Shown here piece by piece: positions 41,954-53,345 of a DNA stretch of 60,000 nucleotides (position 1 is the first letter of the stretch; each line of letters begins with the position of its first letter). Source of the DNA: Bolinopsis microptera (Eukaryota; Ctenophora; Tentaculata; Lobata; Bolinopsidae); NCBI RefSeq assembly GCF_026151205.1, contig NC_087082.1, forward strand, positions 17,145,401 through 17,205,400. Reading direction: 5' to 3'. The notes below the pieces were generated by a model, which made no database searches, had not been told where the DNA came from, and saw only the letters and a program-made list of their open reading frames with translations. Position numbers and translations under genes: made by a program.

Positions 41954-43074
41954 GCTAGTAACTAGAAAAGTGATAGAAGGTTAGACAAGCGGATAAAGAG
42001 AGGTTTAGAAGGTGAAAGGGGAATACAAAATCAAAACATAAATCATTAAAAAAAATACGTAGTAGGTAGTAGCGTAGGTGTAGGTGAATAAGAAAAATTC
42101 ATGTTTAGAGTGACACAACTTGACAACGTATGTCGCTCGGATTGTTTATTTCCTTTGTGACTCACGTGACTACATCTAACTCACTCTAGCTATCTTTAAA
42201 TATGTTTATTTAATTTATTAATACTCTATCTTACCAATTCTGTCACCTTCGTTTACAATCCCTCAACTAACATTTTATAGCTGTTTTTTAGTTTCACCAA
42301 GATGGAAGTCATATTTGGAATAACTTTTATTTAATAACACTTCTTAAAAAAGAAAGATAGTTAAATAACAATGAGAAAAGATACAAAAAGAAATGATGCT
42401 GAGTTCAAGAAAATAGGAAAATAAAGAATAATCACAAACCATAGTAGATGAACAGCACTTTAAAGACAGCATAAAACTGTAAAAAGAGGATCAATATAAA
42501 GAAAAAAGATAGAGAAAAATAAAAAAGAAAAGATGCTCAATTCAAGAAATTAGATGTGAAGTTTAGCTCTACATTTCATTCCATTTCCTCTAAACGGTTT
42601 CTGTGTATATGGATTATAAAATTGTATCTTTAAACTGCAAAATTATTAGTATAGCGGGAGGTAGAACACTGCATATGTGTTCCTCTGTCTTCGGTGTAAC
42701 CTGAAATAAAATGGAATCCGAAAATTAAAATGAATTCAGTAATAATTAACAATTAACAGGAGTGCTAGTTAGCTCAGATGAGTGAAGAGTCATTAAAGGC
42801 TGAAGGTTGCTGTATTTAACAGCAGCTGCTGTCCTGTTCTTACTCTTCATCTTCTGATGCTACTTAGTGTTCTGTTACCACAAAATCACACTCTCCTTCC
42901 TCTGTCTTGGAATCAAAGACTGAACCACTTACCGGAGGTAGTAGTTACATTTAACAATCTTTCAGAACTAAAGTTCTAGATTTAGCAGTTACTGTATATA
43001 CGTCTGAACTCAATTTTATCCGAATTCAGTTCTGGATACTTCTGACAATAGATGACTGCTATAAACAAAGATAC

Positions 43075-43221
43075 ACTTACCGGGGGTAGTAGGATGAAAA
43101 CTTTGAGACGTGTCACCCCGACTCTTTCTCTAAATTCTGTGAATAAGCACCTGGACATCTTTAGCCCCCTATAATGAATAGCTTTGAACATAAAGTTGTT
43201 GACTGAGTAATTGTACACCAT
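43075..43221 (-). CDS. Possible exon 1 of a third A/B-like gene
   Basis: ATG at 43221 (MVYNYSVNNFMFKAIHYRGL), then CLFTEFRERVGVTRLKVFIL ending LPP at a GTAAGT donor near 43081. The MVY start and length are similar to gene A exon 1, but similarity is weak. Confidence 0.3.
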
Positions 43222-44219
43222 TCTTATGAGCCACCCCTCTCCAGGTGTAGTAGAGTCTACAATTTGAGATCTTCAAAACTCTCAACTTGTTTTAGTGTGA
43301 GCATCATTTTTGTGTAACATAAGCTGTTCAAATATGAGACAATAAGCATACTGAGCATTTACACTTTATAGATCGAATAATTAAAAAAAAAACGGAAATA
43401 TAAGAAAAAACATTAAAGAAGGAAAAATTCTTCTTACGACACAATTTTTTGTTAAGAGCGCAACCTCTTCTTTCAAGAGTTCGGGATTATTTTTAAACTG
43501 TTTGGAGCATAGCATGCACTTCCATCTCTCATGTTTCTGAGTCTGTCCCAGAGGGTTAACCTGATCAACTGACTTTTTTTGTGACATTTTCTTTCGTTAT
43601 TGTTTAATTATAATTTAATTATTATTTAATTAAAGGAAATTCGAATTATTTTATCACTTTCTAGATCATGTCACTTTCTAGATTTCTCATATAAAAAATA
43701 TTATGTTTTAATCACTCAATATGTTTCAGATTGTCTAAATCATGAGAGCTGACCTATTGAGTGCTTACTGGTACCCATAGGGAATAATGCGTATGGTCTA
43801 GTTCGTTTGTTGTCCGGACGGTACCGGTAGTTCTAATGACCAATGTACAAAAAACGTTATATACAAATAACATTTTAATTACTGCACCCCAATATTAGTA
43901 GTATGACAACGTGATACTCAATGAGTAACCGGTTATACCTCCTTATGTTACTTAATATAGTTACCCTCCGGTCTGGCTTCGCACCAAATCTACTCTCAAT
44001 AAGTTCAAGAATGTTATAATATGATATGACGTAATTAATTAATTAGTAAATAGGTAATTAATAGATACTGTACTGCGTGTTATTTGCAGCTGTTAAATAT
44101 GACAAAAGCGAGTATTATTATTATATTATAAACCATTGTAAAACATAAATAATTAGGTTAATTTAAGTCACTATATTTTAAAGTAAATGTTAAAAAAGAA
44201 TCGTATGCCCGGCTCAGGT

Positions 44220-45480
44220 CTCCTTCTGTATGTCATCTTCAATCTTGGTGAGGACCGGATTGGTACGGAGTTTCTTTAATCAGCCCTATCTTCTCGAATT
44301 TTGCAGCAGTCTTCAGGTGCACTTTCCAACTGCAAACTTTTCGTCTGTAAAAAAATGCTTATTGTGTACTAATAATTTAAGATTTTACAACATTTCCCAC
44401 CGCCATAAAGGTATGAATTTGAAAAAGAAAAGAAAAGAAAAGAAAATAATGGAAAAAGAAATCAGGGGAAATGATATTTTTATTAGGAAGTTCTTCATCT
44501 TCGATAAGCTGCCTACCTGGTGTCCATTGACTGGCTTCAGTCGACGGAGTATCGGCTAAGTCACTCACAACTGATCTGACCGGCAGAGGTTGGACCTGGA
44601 TACTTTCTTTGTAAATTTAGGAAAGCAATTTCCTCCTTTCCTCTCAAGTTTCCTCCCACAAAGGACTAACCTCTTGCCATTCCCCTCTTTACCTATCATC
44701 TTTCGCTTTGTTGGTCCACATTTTCCATTCCTTTTCGAAGGGATCAACCATGATAGTATGTTATATCTAACCTAGCCTGTCCAAATGCTCCACTACACGG
44801 ATATTTCACGAGTATTTGACGATTCATAGCTATGAACCAATTAATTCACTAGATCATGTGGAGAATTAAACGGGAGTAAAATTGGAATCATTAGATCAGA
44901 ACAACTAATAGGCTTTTAATTTCGAGGTTTGCAAAAAATCAAAAGTGAAAGTAATGTACAGAAATCCAAAGATATCTTTTCTATTCTTCTATTCAACAAA
45001 TAACTAGAAAAATCCTAAACCCTAAATCACTAAGGAAACATAACCGGTCCATCCCGGAATAATCAGTCCCGACCACGTTCAATCCAATTCCCAGGATACA
45101 ACTTTCACGTGATATAAAAAACAGCTGAGACTGTCAACGAGCTTTTAGACGGCTGGTTAGCTGGTTGAAGCAGAAAACAAAAAAATTAGTTTTTGTACCA
45201 TTCCACGGCAATAATACTGATCTGACCGGCAGAGGTTGGGCCTGGTTACTTTCTTTGTAAATTTCGGAACGCGATCTCCTCCTTTCCTCTCTAGTTTTCT
45301 CCCACAAAGGACTAACCTCTTGCCATTCTTCTCTTTACCTATCATCTTTCGCTTTGTTGGTCCAAATTTTCCATTCCTCTTCGAAGGGACTTCCTTTAAA
45401 TTAAGTTGAGATCGTGGTGGATTACTATTGCTTTCTGAAGTATCTTATCTTCCCAAATTTTGCAGCAGTCTTTAGGCGCA
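44220..45480. repeat. Diverged duplication of about 200 bp
   Basis: 44570-44745 and 45218-45395 share CTCCTTTCCTCTC, CCCACAAAGGACTAACCTCT and ATCATCTTTCGCTTTGTTGG. 44283-44330 and 45448-45487 also match (TTTTGCAGCAGTCTT). The region between is non-coding as far as I can see. Confidence 0.75.
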
Positions 45481-46204
45481 CTTCCTGGAACTGAGGCTTC
45501 CTGGATAACATATTCCTCGTCTAAGTTAAATTGAGAAGCAGCCGCTATGGGGGCATAAACGGTAGCTATCATTTTATCATTTATTCCTTCTGCTGAAGTC
45601 TTCTACATGCTTTGTAAAAAGAAGGCGTTGTTTTTGTTGAAAAAATTTGGCTATTGACTGGTGGTCGTCACGGTAACCGCTCCATCATATTTCATAAAGG
45701 TTTATGTCAGTCCCGTGGGCTACGTGAAGAGGTAAGATGTTCTTCGCTAATGAAGAATTACCAGCTTCAGTTCCAACAATAAGTGGCTTTTTTCCTTTCT
45801 TCTTTCAAAGCGAACATATTTTTCGGACCCTCGAGTCCATCTAAAATGCTGAAAAGTAGGTCTTGTAATGTTGTGAAAATCTACTACATCATCGAAAAGT
45901 AAATCAAAAATTAGCTCACTCAGAGCCCCCTTGCTAAGCATCAGTACTACTAATCGACCCACCTCTGTAACGTTCTGATAATAGATTGTTTCCTATCTCC
46001 TCCAATCATCCGGCAGTACTCGGTTATAGTAGCTGGGTCCAGGCGCGCGTCCATAGCCTTGAATTCATCCATCTGTTATTGAAGTGGCAAGAACAGTCAT
46101 CAGCATTTCCGCTTTTTCCGCGAGGAGGGATTCGCTCTGTAGGACCTGCTGCTGAACCGCAACTATAACAGCGTTAATTATTAATATATCTGACATAACT
46201 AGCT

Positions 46205-46660
46205 CTAAATAGAAGGGGGTTAAAATTATGACAAACCATTTTGTAACGTTAGAAATCTGTGTCTAATTATTATTAGTTAATTATTGTTAAAGGGTGCAAA
46301 AAGTATACGTTCGATAATTCTAATTGTGCCGTTAGTTGTGTTAGCTGAGTCCTCAGTAGGTTGCGTTCTGTGGGAGATGGATTTGAGTTAACGATAATCA
46401 GGGAAGCATAGAAACGTTGTTCTGATCCTATCTATTGCAAGTTTTAGTCTGAGAGAAAAAATGAAATTATAGAAATAGCTAAGCATTTACCCTCACGGAG
46501 GCGGTTATTTTCCTCCACGATCTTCTCTCCAAACTGGGCTACTGTCTGTTTTATATCCAAGGCCTGTTCCATATTGCTAAAGGGAAAAGAGGTTTACGGT
46601 CAGGACATTAACTCTGGTTCGAGGGACCATTTTGTAACGTTAGAAATGTGTGTCTAATTA
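46205..46660. repeat. Short dispersed duplication near the end of the giant intron
   Basis: 46217-46250 and 46626-46660 share CCATTTTGTAACGTTAGAAA. No gene seen between 45,500 and 46,900; a C-rich tract (46818-46842) precedes the exon 12 acceptor. Confidence 0.6.
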
Positions 46661-46900
46661 GTCGAATGTTTAACAGAGCTAGTTACGTAATAAGGTACGA
46701 GTGGCCTAGTTGATCCCCATTGGATCATCTGAGGGTAATCCCCAGTTCTGTTCGAAGTATCCTCTACACAAAAGACTGTAACTATTTAATAGTGTTCATA
46801 TTTTGCTCACTCTCCTTCCCCCCCGCCCCCCCCCCCCCCCCCTTACACCCCCTCCCTACCCTCCACTACGAACATCAGTCTACCCGTACCCTATTTTCAG

Positions 46901-47078
46901 TGTGTACGAGTGTCAGCTGACGAACCACCTGAACTCAGTGGAGGACCAGAACAGGATAGTCCTCTACCAGGCAGATCCCACCATGACCCCCTGGACACGA
47001 CAGTGTATCAGACAGGCGGATGTTATCCTCATTATAGCTGTGGCTAGTGAAAACCCGGAGGAGTATGGTCCTATTGAG
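46901..47078 (+). CDS. NTE exon 12 of window (first after the giant intron)
   Basis: Acceptor ctattttcag, donor gtgggt. The first T completes the codon split at 5295. It encodes NRIVLYQADPTMTPWTRQCI, RQADVILIIAVA, matching the vertebrate [20 protein letters not shown] block just before the patatin domain. This exact continuity is the evidence for the 41.6 kb intron. Confidence 0.94.
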
Positions 47079-47089
47079 GTGGGTGTTAT

Positions 47090-47330
47090 AAAAGTGTTAT
47101 ACATAACAGTGTTATACATAACAGTGTTATACATACAGTGTTATACATAACAGTGTTATACATAACAGTGTTATACATATCAGTGTTATACATAACAGTG
47201 TTATACATAACAGTGTTATACATATCAGTGTTATACATACAGTGTTATACATATCAGTGTTATACATAACAGTGTTATACATAACAGTGTTATGTATAAC
47301 AGTGTTATACATAACAGTGTTATAACAGTG
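47090..47330. repeat. 15-bp minisatellite CAGTGTTATACATAA
   Basis: About 16 copies of 12-15-base units starting 12 bases after the exon 12 donor. It gives spurious MYNTV-type frames on the minus strand. Confidence 0.93.
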
Positions 47331-47461
47331 TTTAAATATATAGCTTCAGAAACTACCAGGTCTAAAAACATGGGTCTTTCTTTTTCCATTATTACCTGTT
47401 CAACTCATTATTATAAATATGTTCAACTCATTTATATTTTATCAAATTCCTCCAATAACAG

Positions 47462-47635
47462 GTGTCCCTGAACTCGATGAGTGTGCGAGCACAGAAGGAG
47501 CTGATCCTCCTGCACCCGGACACTGCTAAGGAGCCGACTAACACAGTGGCTTGGCTCAATGCCAGGGGCTGGGTTAGCTCTCATCTTCATGTCAGGTGTT
47601 CGGATTATATTCTACGGGATATGCCTCCTCTCCAG
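47462..47635 (+). CDS. NTE exon 13 of window (pre-patatin region)
   Basis: 58 codons, phase 0. It encodes AQKELILLHPDTAKEPTNTV, AWLNARGWVSSHLHVRC, matching vertebrate LKQLVLLHREEG...TVEWLNMRSWCSGHLHLRC. Donor gtaatg. Confidence 0.94.
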
Positions 47636-47802
47636 GTAATGTTATACTTTATTAATGATTCACGCAGTCGTATTATTTAATCTATCAATACATTCTTTTA
47701 TTTAAGTTTGTTGCCTTAAATATAGTTAAGTTAAAAATGCTGACGTACCATGTGACCCCTCCCTAAGCTTTGGGTATTAATACAAAATGTCCCCTGGTAC
47801 AG

Positions 47803-47941
47803 CCGGACGATTTCAACCCGCACAGCGACATGGCCCGAGTAGCCAGACGCCTAACTGGTACCTGTATTGGTGTTGTGCTAGGTGGGGGCGGAGCTAGAGG
47901 CATTGCTCATATCGGTATCTTGCAGGCTCTAGAGGACCACG
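47803..47941 (+). CDS. NTE exon 14 of window (patatin oxyanion loop)
   Basis: Acceptor tggtacag, donor gtaagt. It encodes [12 protein letters not shown], then [27 protein letters not shown] is the patatin oxyanion-hole glycine loop. It ends one base into a Gly codon. Confidence 0.96.
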
Positions 47942-47948
47942 GTAAGTG

Positions 47949-48585
47949 GACATGTAGCGCCAGAATACATTACTTGGGCATGTAGCGCCAGAATACCTTA
48001 TTTGGGCATCACGTGCCAGAATACCTTATTTGGGCATCACGTGCCAGAATACCTTATTTGGGCATCACGTGCCAGAATACCTTATTTGGGCATCACGTGC
48101 CAGAATACCTTATTTGGGCATCACGTGCCAGAATACCTTATTTGGGCATCACGTGCCAGAATACCTTATTTGGGCATCACGTGCCAGAATACCTTATTTG
48201 GGCATCACGTGCCAGAATACCTTATTTGGGCATCACGTGCCAGAATACCTTATTTGGGCATCACGTGCCAGAATACCTTATTTGGGCATCACGTGCCAGA
48301 ATACCTTATTTGGGCATCACGTGCCAGAATACCTTATTTGGGCATCACGTGCCAGAATACCTTATTTGGGCATCACGTGCCAGAATACCTTATTTGGGCA
48401 TCACGTGCCAGAATACCTTATTTGGGCATCACGTGCCAGAATACCTTATTTGGGCATCACGTGCCAGAATACCTTATTTGGGCATCACGTGCCAGAATAC
48501 CTTATTTGGGCATCACGTGCCAGCATACTTTATTTGGGCATCACGTGCCAGAATACCTTATTTGGGCATCACGTGCCAGAACACT
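47949..48585. repeat. 28-bp minisatellite with CACGTG in each unit
   Basis: About 22 nearly identical copies of a 28-base unit (TTTGGGCATCACGTGCCAG followed by AATACCTTA), starting eight bases after the exon 14 donor. The first two units carry TGTAGCGCC instead of TCACGTGCC. 28 is not a multiple of three, so all three plus frames are open for 185-223 residues; these frames are artefacts. Confidence 0.96.
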
Positions 48586-48860
48586 GATATTATGACTGGT
48601 ATGAGAGGGCCTCAGGGCTGGAGGTATGAGCCTTGTTACTCCACAGACATGTGTCTATACTACTACAATAAACTCTCAATTTGATAGGCTTAAAAATATG
48701 ATTTATCGGGGTTTTTGAAAATTGAGAGATACAGTACAATCTCTATTATAAATAACTGATATTGCTGTTTAGATATGACATGCTATTCCAACTATCGTGT
48801 AGTTTGAGAAACCCAATATAATAATAATGGTTGTTTATTGACAGCACGTCTCTCCCCCAG

Positions 48861-49055
48861 GAATACCAATAGATATGATAGGAGGTACCTCTATTGGCTC
48901 CATGATGGGGGCCCTGTACGCCAGTGAAACGGATGTCGGAGCAATGAGGGAGAGAGCGGCTGTTTTCTCAGCGGGCATGTCCAAACTGTGGAACAAAATC
49001 ATCGATCTGACTTATCCTTTTACTGCTATGTTTAGAGGAAAGCAGTTTAACAAGG
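48861..49055 (+). CDS. NTE exon 15 of window (catalytic serine elbow)
   Basis: Acceptor tctcccccag, donor gtaggt. It encodes IPIDMIGGTSIGSMMGALYA; the Ser in GTSIG (G-x-S-x-G) is the nucleophile. Continues to KIIDLTYPFTAMFRGKQFNK, typical of NTE. It ends one base into a Gly codon that is completed 7.7 kb further on. Confidence 0.97.
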
Positions 49056-49332
49056 GTAGGTGTTATTAATAAAACAATTGTTTAATAAAAATAATTATTT
49101 AATAAAACAATTATTTATTTTTACGGCACAATCAAAAAATATCATTAGTATATAAATCAGTGGGGGCTTCGTGGGTCACTTTGTACAGCTGAAGGTCACT
49201 TTGTTTCTCTGTAAATAAAATCTACTTTTATTCTCGTTTTAAGTTATTTCCATCACTTAGAGCCAACAAAAATGATTGAAATCTTTAGTAATTAGTCAAT
49301 TATTTACCTATTCATATTCTGGCGTGAAAATT

Positions 49333-50850
49333 TTAGAAACAAACATTTTTCTCGTTGATACGATTACAACACTCTCGAAGAATCCACAGCCTTCTACAAT
49401 GTTCGAAATTAAAGATATTTGACAAACAAGAAAGGTGGTAAAAGCACACATCAGTCAGAATCATCTGGTTCCTTTCCAACGGAGTCCAAACAAGGGAAGG
49501 ATGTTTCTTCCACTTATCTCTCCACAACAGCAGGCCCACCACCAAACTTCCCACCCCCACCAGTCCCACCCCGCCACACAGCGCAAAGAACCACCTCCAC
49601 CTTCTCTCATACTCCTCCCAATACCCCTCCTCGCTCTCCTCCACACTTGTTACCCCTGCTCTGATCAGGGGAACCAGAAACCCAGCAGTTTGTCCCAACC
49701 CGTTCAATATTCCGATCACCACTGGGCCGTTGAAGGGGTCTAGTTCGTAGCTCAGGGTAACGATGCCTCCAGCAAATGCAGTTCCCATCAAAATATCGTT
49801 CACTACTAAGAGAAATATTGAGACGTCGATGTTTCCAGTTAACGGAACTATTGCGAGATTCACGCTCCTTATAACGAGAGGAATTATCATCAGACCCATT
49901 CTACACTTTAACCAAGACAACCTGGCATCCAGGAATGGTAGTATGCTCTTCCAGCCTGCTACAGACACCGCCGTTGTAAGACTTAATCCGAGTTGTAAGT
50001 AAGATAAGAACTCTGTATCTGCTCCTAAAATCTCGTTCAAGTAAAAGGGAACAGCCATAAACTCCGGTAAATACACTGTAATATGTGCGACCGTGTAGAT
50101 ACAGAGACAATACAGATAACGGCGACGTAGTATCACACATAGGGATACTTTGTACGAAGCTGATTTATTTTTTTCCTGAACATCCAGTTCTTTATTCTGT
50201 TTCCTCTGGAACATTAACTTTTCCTTACCCGACATGAGCCAAGCTTCCGCCGGGTCGTCCGGTACAAAAACGCACTGCATAAGGAACAAAAGGATGAAGA
50301 TGGTACCGCTGATATAGAACGGAAAGGTCCACCCGATTTTCTCTGTTAACATCCCCACCACGAAGGGGCCGACCCCACTTCCAGTGAACAGCATGATTCC
50401 AGACATAGATAACACTAACTTCCCCTCCTCTCCTAGACCCCACTTCCGGGCACAGTCCATGTTACCGGGGAAGAACAACCCCGCTACAAACCCCCTGAGA
50501 GTCTGAAGAGCAACTGCTAACACTGCTGAAGACCTTACTGTCAGAGGCACTGTCAGTTGAATAATCCCACAGACTAGAGTGGAGAATTTGAGGGAGATGC
50601 TGAACCCGATCTTTCCTGCAAAGTATGTTGGTATCATCTGTAGAGCGCAACCGTAGAAGAAAGCACCAATGAAGTTGGCTTGAAGTTTAGGTGACCAACA
50701 GAATTCTCCATGATCCAGAGGGTCAGAGCAGTTCTTCTTGACCATCCCCCCGATCATGGCAAGTGGGCCGATGTAACGGGAGCAAGCGTCGTGGAACATA
50801 AGGAAGGTTGTTAGGAAAAATGCGAAGTATCGGTAGTGAACAAACTCCAT
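49333..50850 (-). CDS. SLC17-like major facilitator transporter, nested and intronless
   Basis: Single open frame of 505 residues from ATG 50850; an in-frame TTG lies nine codons upstream. About 12 hydrophobic segments: TM1 near residues 7-22, then an extracellular loop with an N-C-S sequon at residue 40 and paired cysteines (41, 51), and RGFVAGLFFPGN at 119-130, the SLC17-family R-x-x-x-G-x-x-x-x-x-P motif of TM4. A cytoplasmic basic loop (FQRKQNKELDVQEKNKS) separates the halves; the second half has LNGLGQTAGFLVPLI. SLC17 members carry organic anions or phosphate; the substrate here cannot be told. It lies wholly inside an NTE intron in antisense. Lack of introns suggests a retrocopy, or an ancestral intronless gene. 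Confidence 0.88.
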   Translation of the reverse strand: MEFVHYRYFAFFLTTFLMFHDACSRYIGPLAMIGGMVKKNCSDPLDHGEFCWSPKLQANFIGAFFYGCALQMIPTYFAGKIGFSISLKFSTLVCGIIQLTVPLTVRSSAVLAVALQTLRGFVAGLFFPGNMDCARKWGLGEEGKLVLSMSGIMLFTGSGVGPFVVGMLTEKIGWTFPFYISGTIFILLFLMQCVFVPDDPAEAWLMSGKEKLMFQRKQNKELDVQEKNKSASYKVSLCVILRRRYLYCLCIYTVAHITVYLPEFMAVPFYLNEILGADTEFLSYLQLGLSLTTAVSVAGWKSILPFLDARLSWLKCRMGLMIIPLVIRSVNLAIVPLTGNIDVSIFLLVVNDILMGTAFAGGIVTLSYELDPFNGPVVIGILNGLGQTAGFLVPLIRAGVTSVEESEEGYWEEYERRWRWFFALCGGVGLVGVGSLVVGLLLWRDKWKKHPSLVWTPLERNQMILTDVCFYHLSCLSNIFNFEHCRRLWILRECCNRINEKNVCF

Positions 50851-50877
50851 CACGTTACTCCATGCCTGTTGTTTCAA

Positions 50878-52500
50878 GTCCTAAACTTTTATTTTGAGAT
50901 TTTTTGAGGGAAATAAATTTCAAATATATAAATCTTACTCATAATTCGAAGAATTATGTATAATAATGTCTGTACGACCGCCCACGTGCAAATTAGGTAA
51001 AAAGCTAAAGCTTGCAAAGTAACCATGATGACGAGGGTTGTTGCACGCACGTGCACGTGCAAAGATTTTTTATCGGTTTTGGTGATATTACGTTGTGTTT
51101 AGTGCGAGCAACATTTAAATCGGCTGTATCTTCGGTTATGTAGGATATAAATTAACAGATTTCTGGTTCATTGAAAAATTATGGTATTGAAAATACTGAA
51201 CACGACATAGAAGAGTAACCAGCAATGTTATCTGAATTTTATAATTGCTAGGTTCCTGATATTCTGATGAATCCTGACTTGTAATATCGGAATATGTAAT
51301 ATAAATTATCAGATTTCTGGTTCATGCCAGCTCACAGTTGGATTGTATACTGCTAATTTACTTGAAAAAGTTGGCCCCTTTTCCAGATTTTATGGGGAAG
51401 GGGCGGTCGCCCCCCTGCCAGAAATCACCGCTGTCGAGCTTCTGTACGTGTTTAACTAGACAGTTTTTGGGAGTTCCAAATAATTTCTGATTATTCTGAT
51501 TTTTTGCGACAAATGATACTGCACTGTTAGGATAAACGACGTTTCAAAGTAACAACTTCGTATTCATGCTGACAAAATTGGTAAATATGTGAGAAAACTG
51601 TCTCATAAAATTTATTAATCAAAAATGGCTAAACGACAACAAATTGTTCAAATACTAGACTAAAATTAGAATCATAATCTATATATACACCAATACTCGA
51701 TCTTCTATTCAATAAACCTAAAACATCAACTAAACAGCAAGTACGTGATTGTGATCGTGTGATGGAATGACATGTACAGTGATAACAGATGATAAGGTAA
51801 AAGATACAATACATGTGAGATGGTGTATACACAATGTGAGTGAAATTATAGTGAGTGGTTACTGATTTAACTAGAGTCCAGGTAGTGTACTTACACTACT
51901 ACTATACTGTAGTTTGACAGAGTCGAACTTTAGGGTTTGTCGAATGATGGCCGCAGTTTTAAACTAATTACAACACTACGAGTCTAATTCATTTATTGAG
52001 GTGATAGGCTCTTGTCTATGTCTTCATGATCACCACCAATTCATAATATCACTACAGTAGTACAGTAGACTGGCAGGGAGCAATCATAAAACCACGAGAA
52101 TTCATTATGTCCTATTATTTTCTGAGGAAACTAACTCCACTACCAATCATTACAAGCAAATCGTATTAGGTTATTAGGTTGCAGCTCTTTTCATTGTTCT
52201 CGTATTAAAGCCAGATCCCTGGAAATTAGACAAAGTGGCAAAGTTATATCTTTTTTAAACGCGGTGTTGTTTTGAATGGCTGGCGGTGACGATCTCGTGA
52301 CTCTCATTAAATTTCAGATCTATGAGTTTATTGTTTTGATTCAAGCAATAAATGAGCTGCTTTATTTAGATGAGATCTTAATGCATGTCCTGATTTAAAC
52401 TGTCATATCTATCCTCTGCCAAGTGCCACGTGAAAATTATATCATTAATCATAGGTTAGTCGGCAGCAGTGAGAATTTGACTATACGCCTTAATACCCCG
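50878..52500. other. AT-rich intronic stretch upstream of the transporter
   Basis: Presumed 5' region of the transporter gene (reading leftwards). 51140-51180 and 51290-51330 share ATAAATTA[A/T]CAGATTTCTGGTTCA. Several CACGTG/GCACGTGC words occur at 50980-51060 near the start of the transporter transcript. No other gene supported. Confidence 0.5.
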
Positions 52501-52535
52501 ACTTACTGTGGAGTTTGGGAGAAAGGAAAAAACCA

Positions 52536-52672
52536 CGGTAAATCGGGGTTTGCGGTAAATCGGGGTTTGCAGTAAATCGGTGTTTACGGTAAATCGGGGT
52601 TTGCGGTAAATCGGGGTTTGCAGTAAATCGGGGTCTGCAGTAAATCGGGGTTTGCGGTAAATCGGTGTTTTA
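52536..52672. repeat. 17-bp minisatellite GGTAAATCGGGGTTTGC
   Basis: Eight tandem copies with GGTAAATC/AGTAAATC and GGGG/GGTG variants. No coding. Confidence 0.93.
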
Positions 52673-53345
52673 CCGCAACTAGTTTACTGTACTAGTTTGA
52701 AGTTACAGTAAGACTGTTTGATTGTTAAAATGGTAATTTCAATAAAATGATTAGCAATGAAATAAATATTGCACCACTGTACAAAGAACCCACAACTAAG
52801 ATTCATAATAAAACCGACAAAACAAAACTACCAGCTTTATCCCTCGAACATAACTAAAACACACCCTATAACAAATTGAAATAACGTCTTAGGATACTCA
52901 CTACTCAGTCACATACTGGAACTAGTTATCTGTACTATATTGACGTTTCCGAGGAATCCGCAACTTCTGTGGAATAGGTATGCATGCTGAATAGTTATTG
53001 CATCTCAAGGGAAACCTAACAGGAATTATATGAGGCTAATATGTTGAAGTATTTGAATGGTACGACTATTATACTATTTATACTATGTTAGGGAATATGT
53101 AAGATTGTAGATACGACCAATACCGACCACCGGCCTCTCTATCAGGCTGCTTCACACTGCTGCCGTTTTGTGGATTCTTTACTAGAGTCTGCACTGTGTG
53201 TTGTCAAGATAATGGTTGATGTTATGGTCGGGGTGTTGGTTAAGGAATAAGGAGTAGACAGACTCTCACTGAGCTTTAGGAGAATGGAGGTTGTTTATAT
53301 CTGCCGAGATTATAATAACATAAACCCGCCACGCAAAGGGTTTAT

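Noticed and set aside
48002-48684. Three overlapping plus-strand ORFs of 185-223 residues
   Set aside because: They are the same 28-bp minisatellite read in three frames; a near-perfect array with a non-multiple-of-three unit and no stop keeps all frames open.
49419-50140. Plus- and minus-strand ORFs overlapping the transporter
   Set aside because: Shadows of the SLC17-like reading frame; they lack conserved motifs.
51629-51832. 67-residue minus-strand ORF
   Set aside because: Composition of translated AT-rich intron, no conserved motif.
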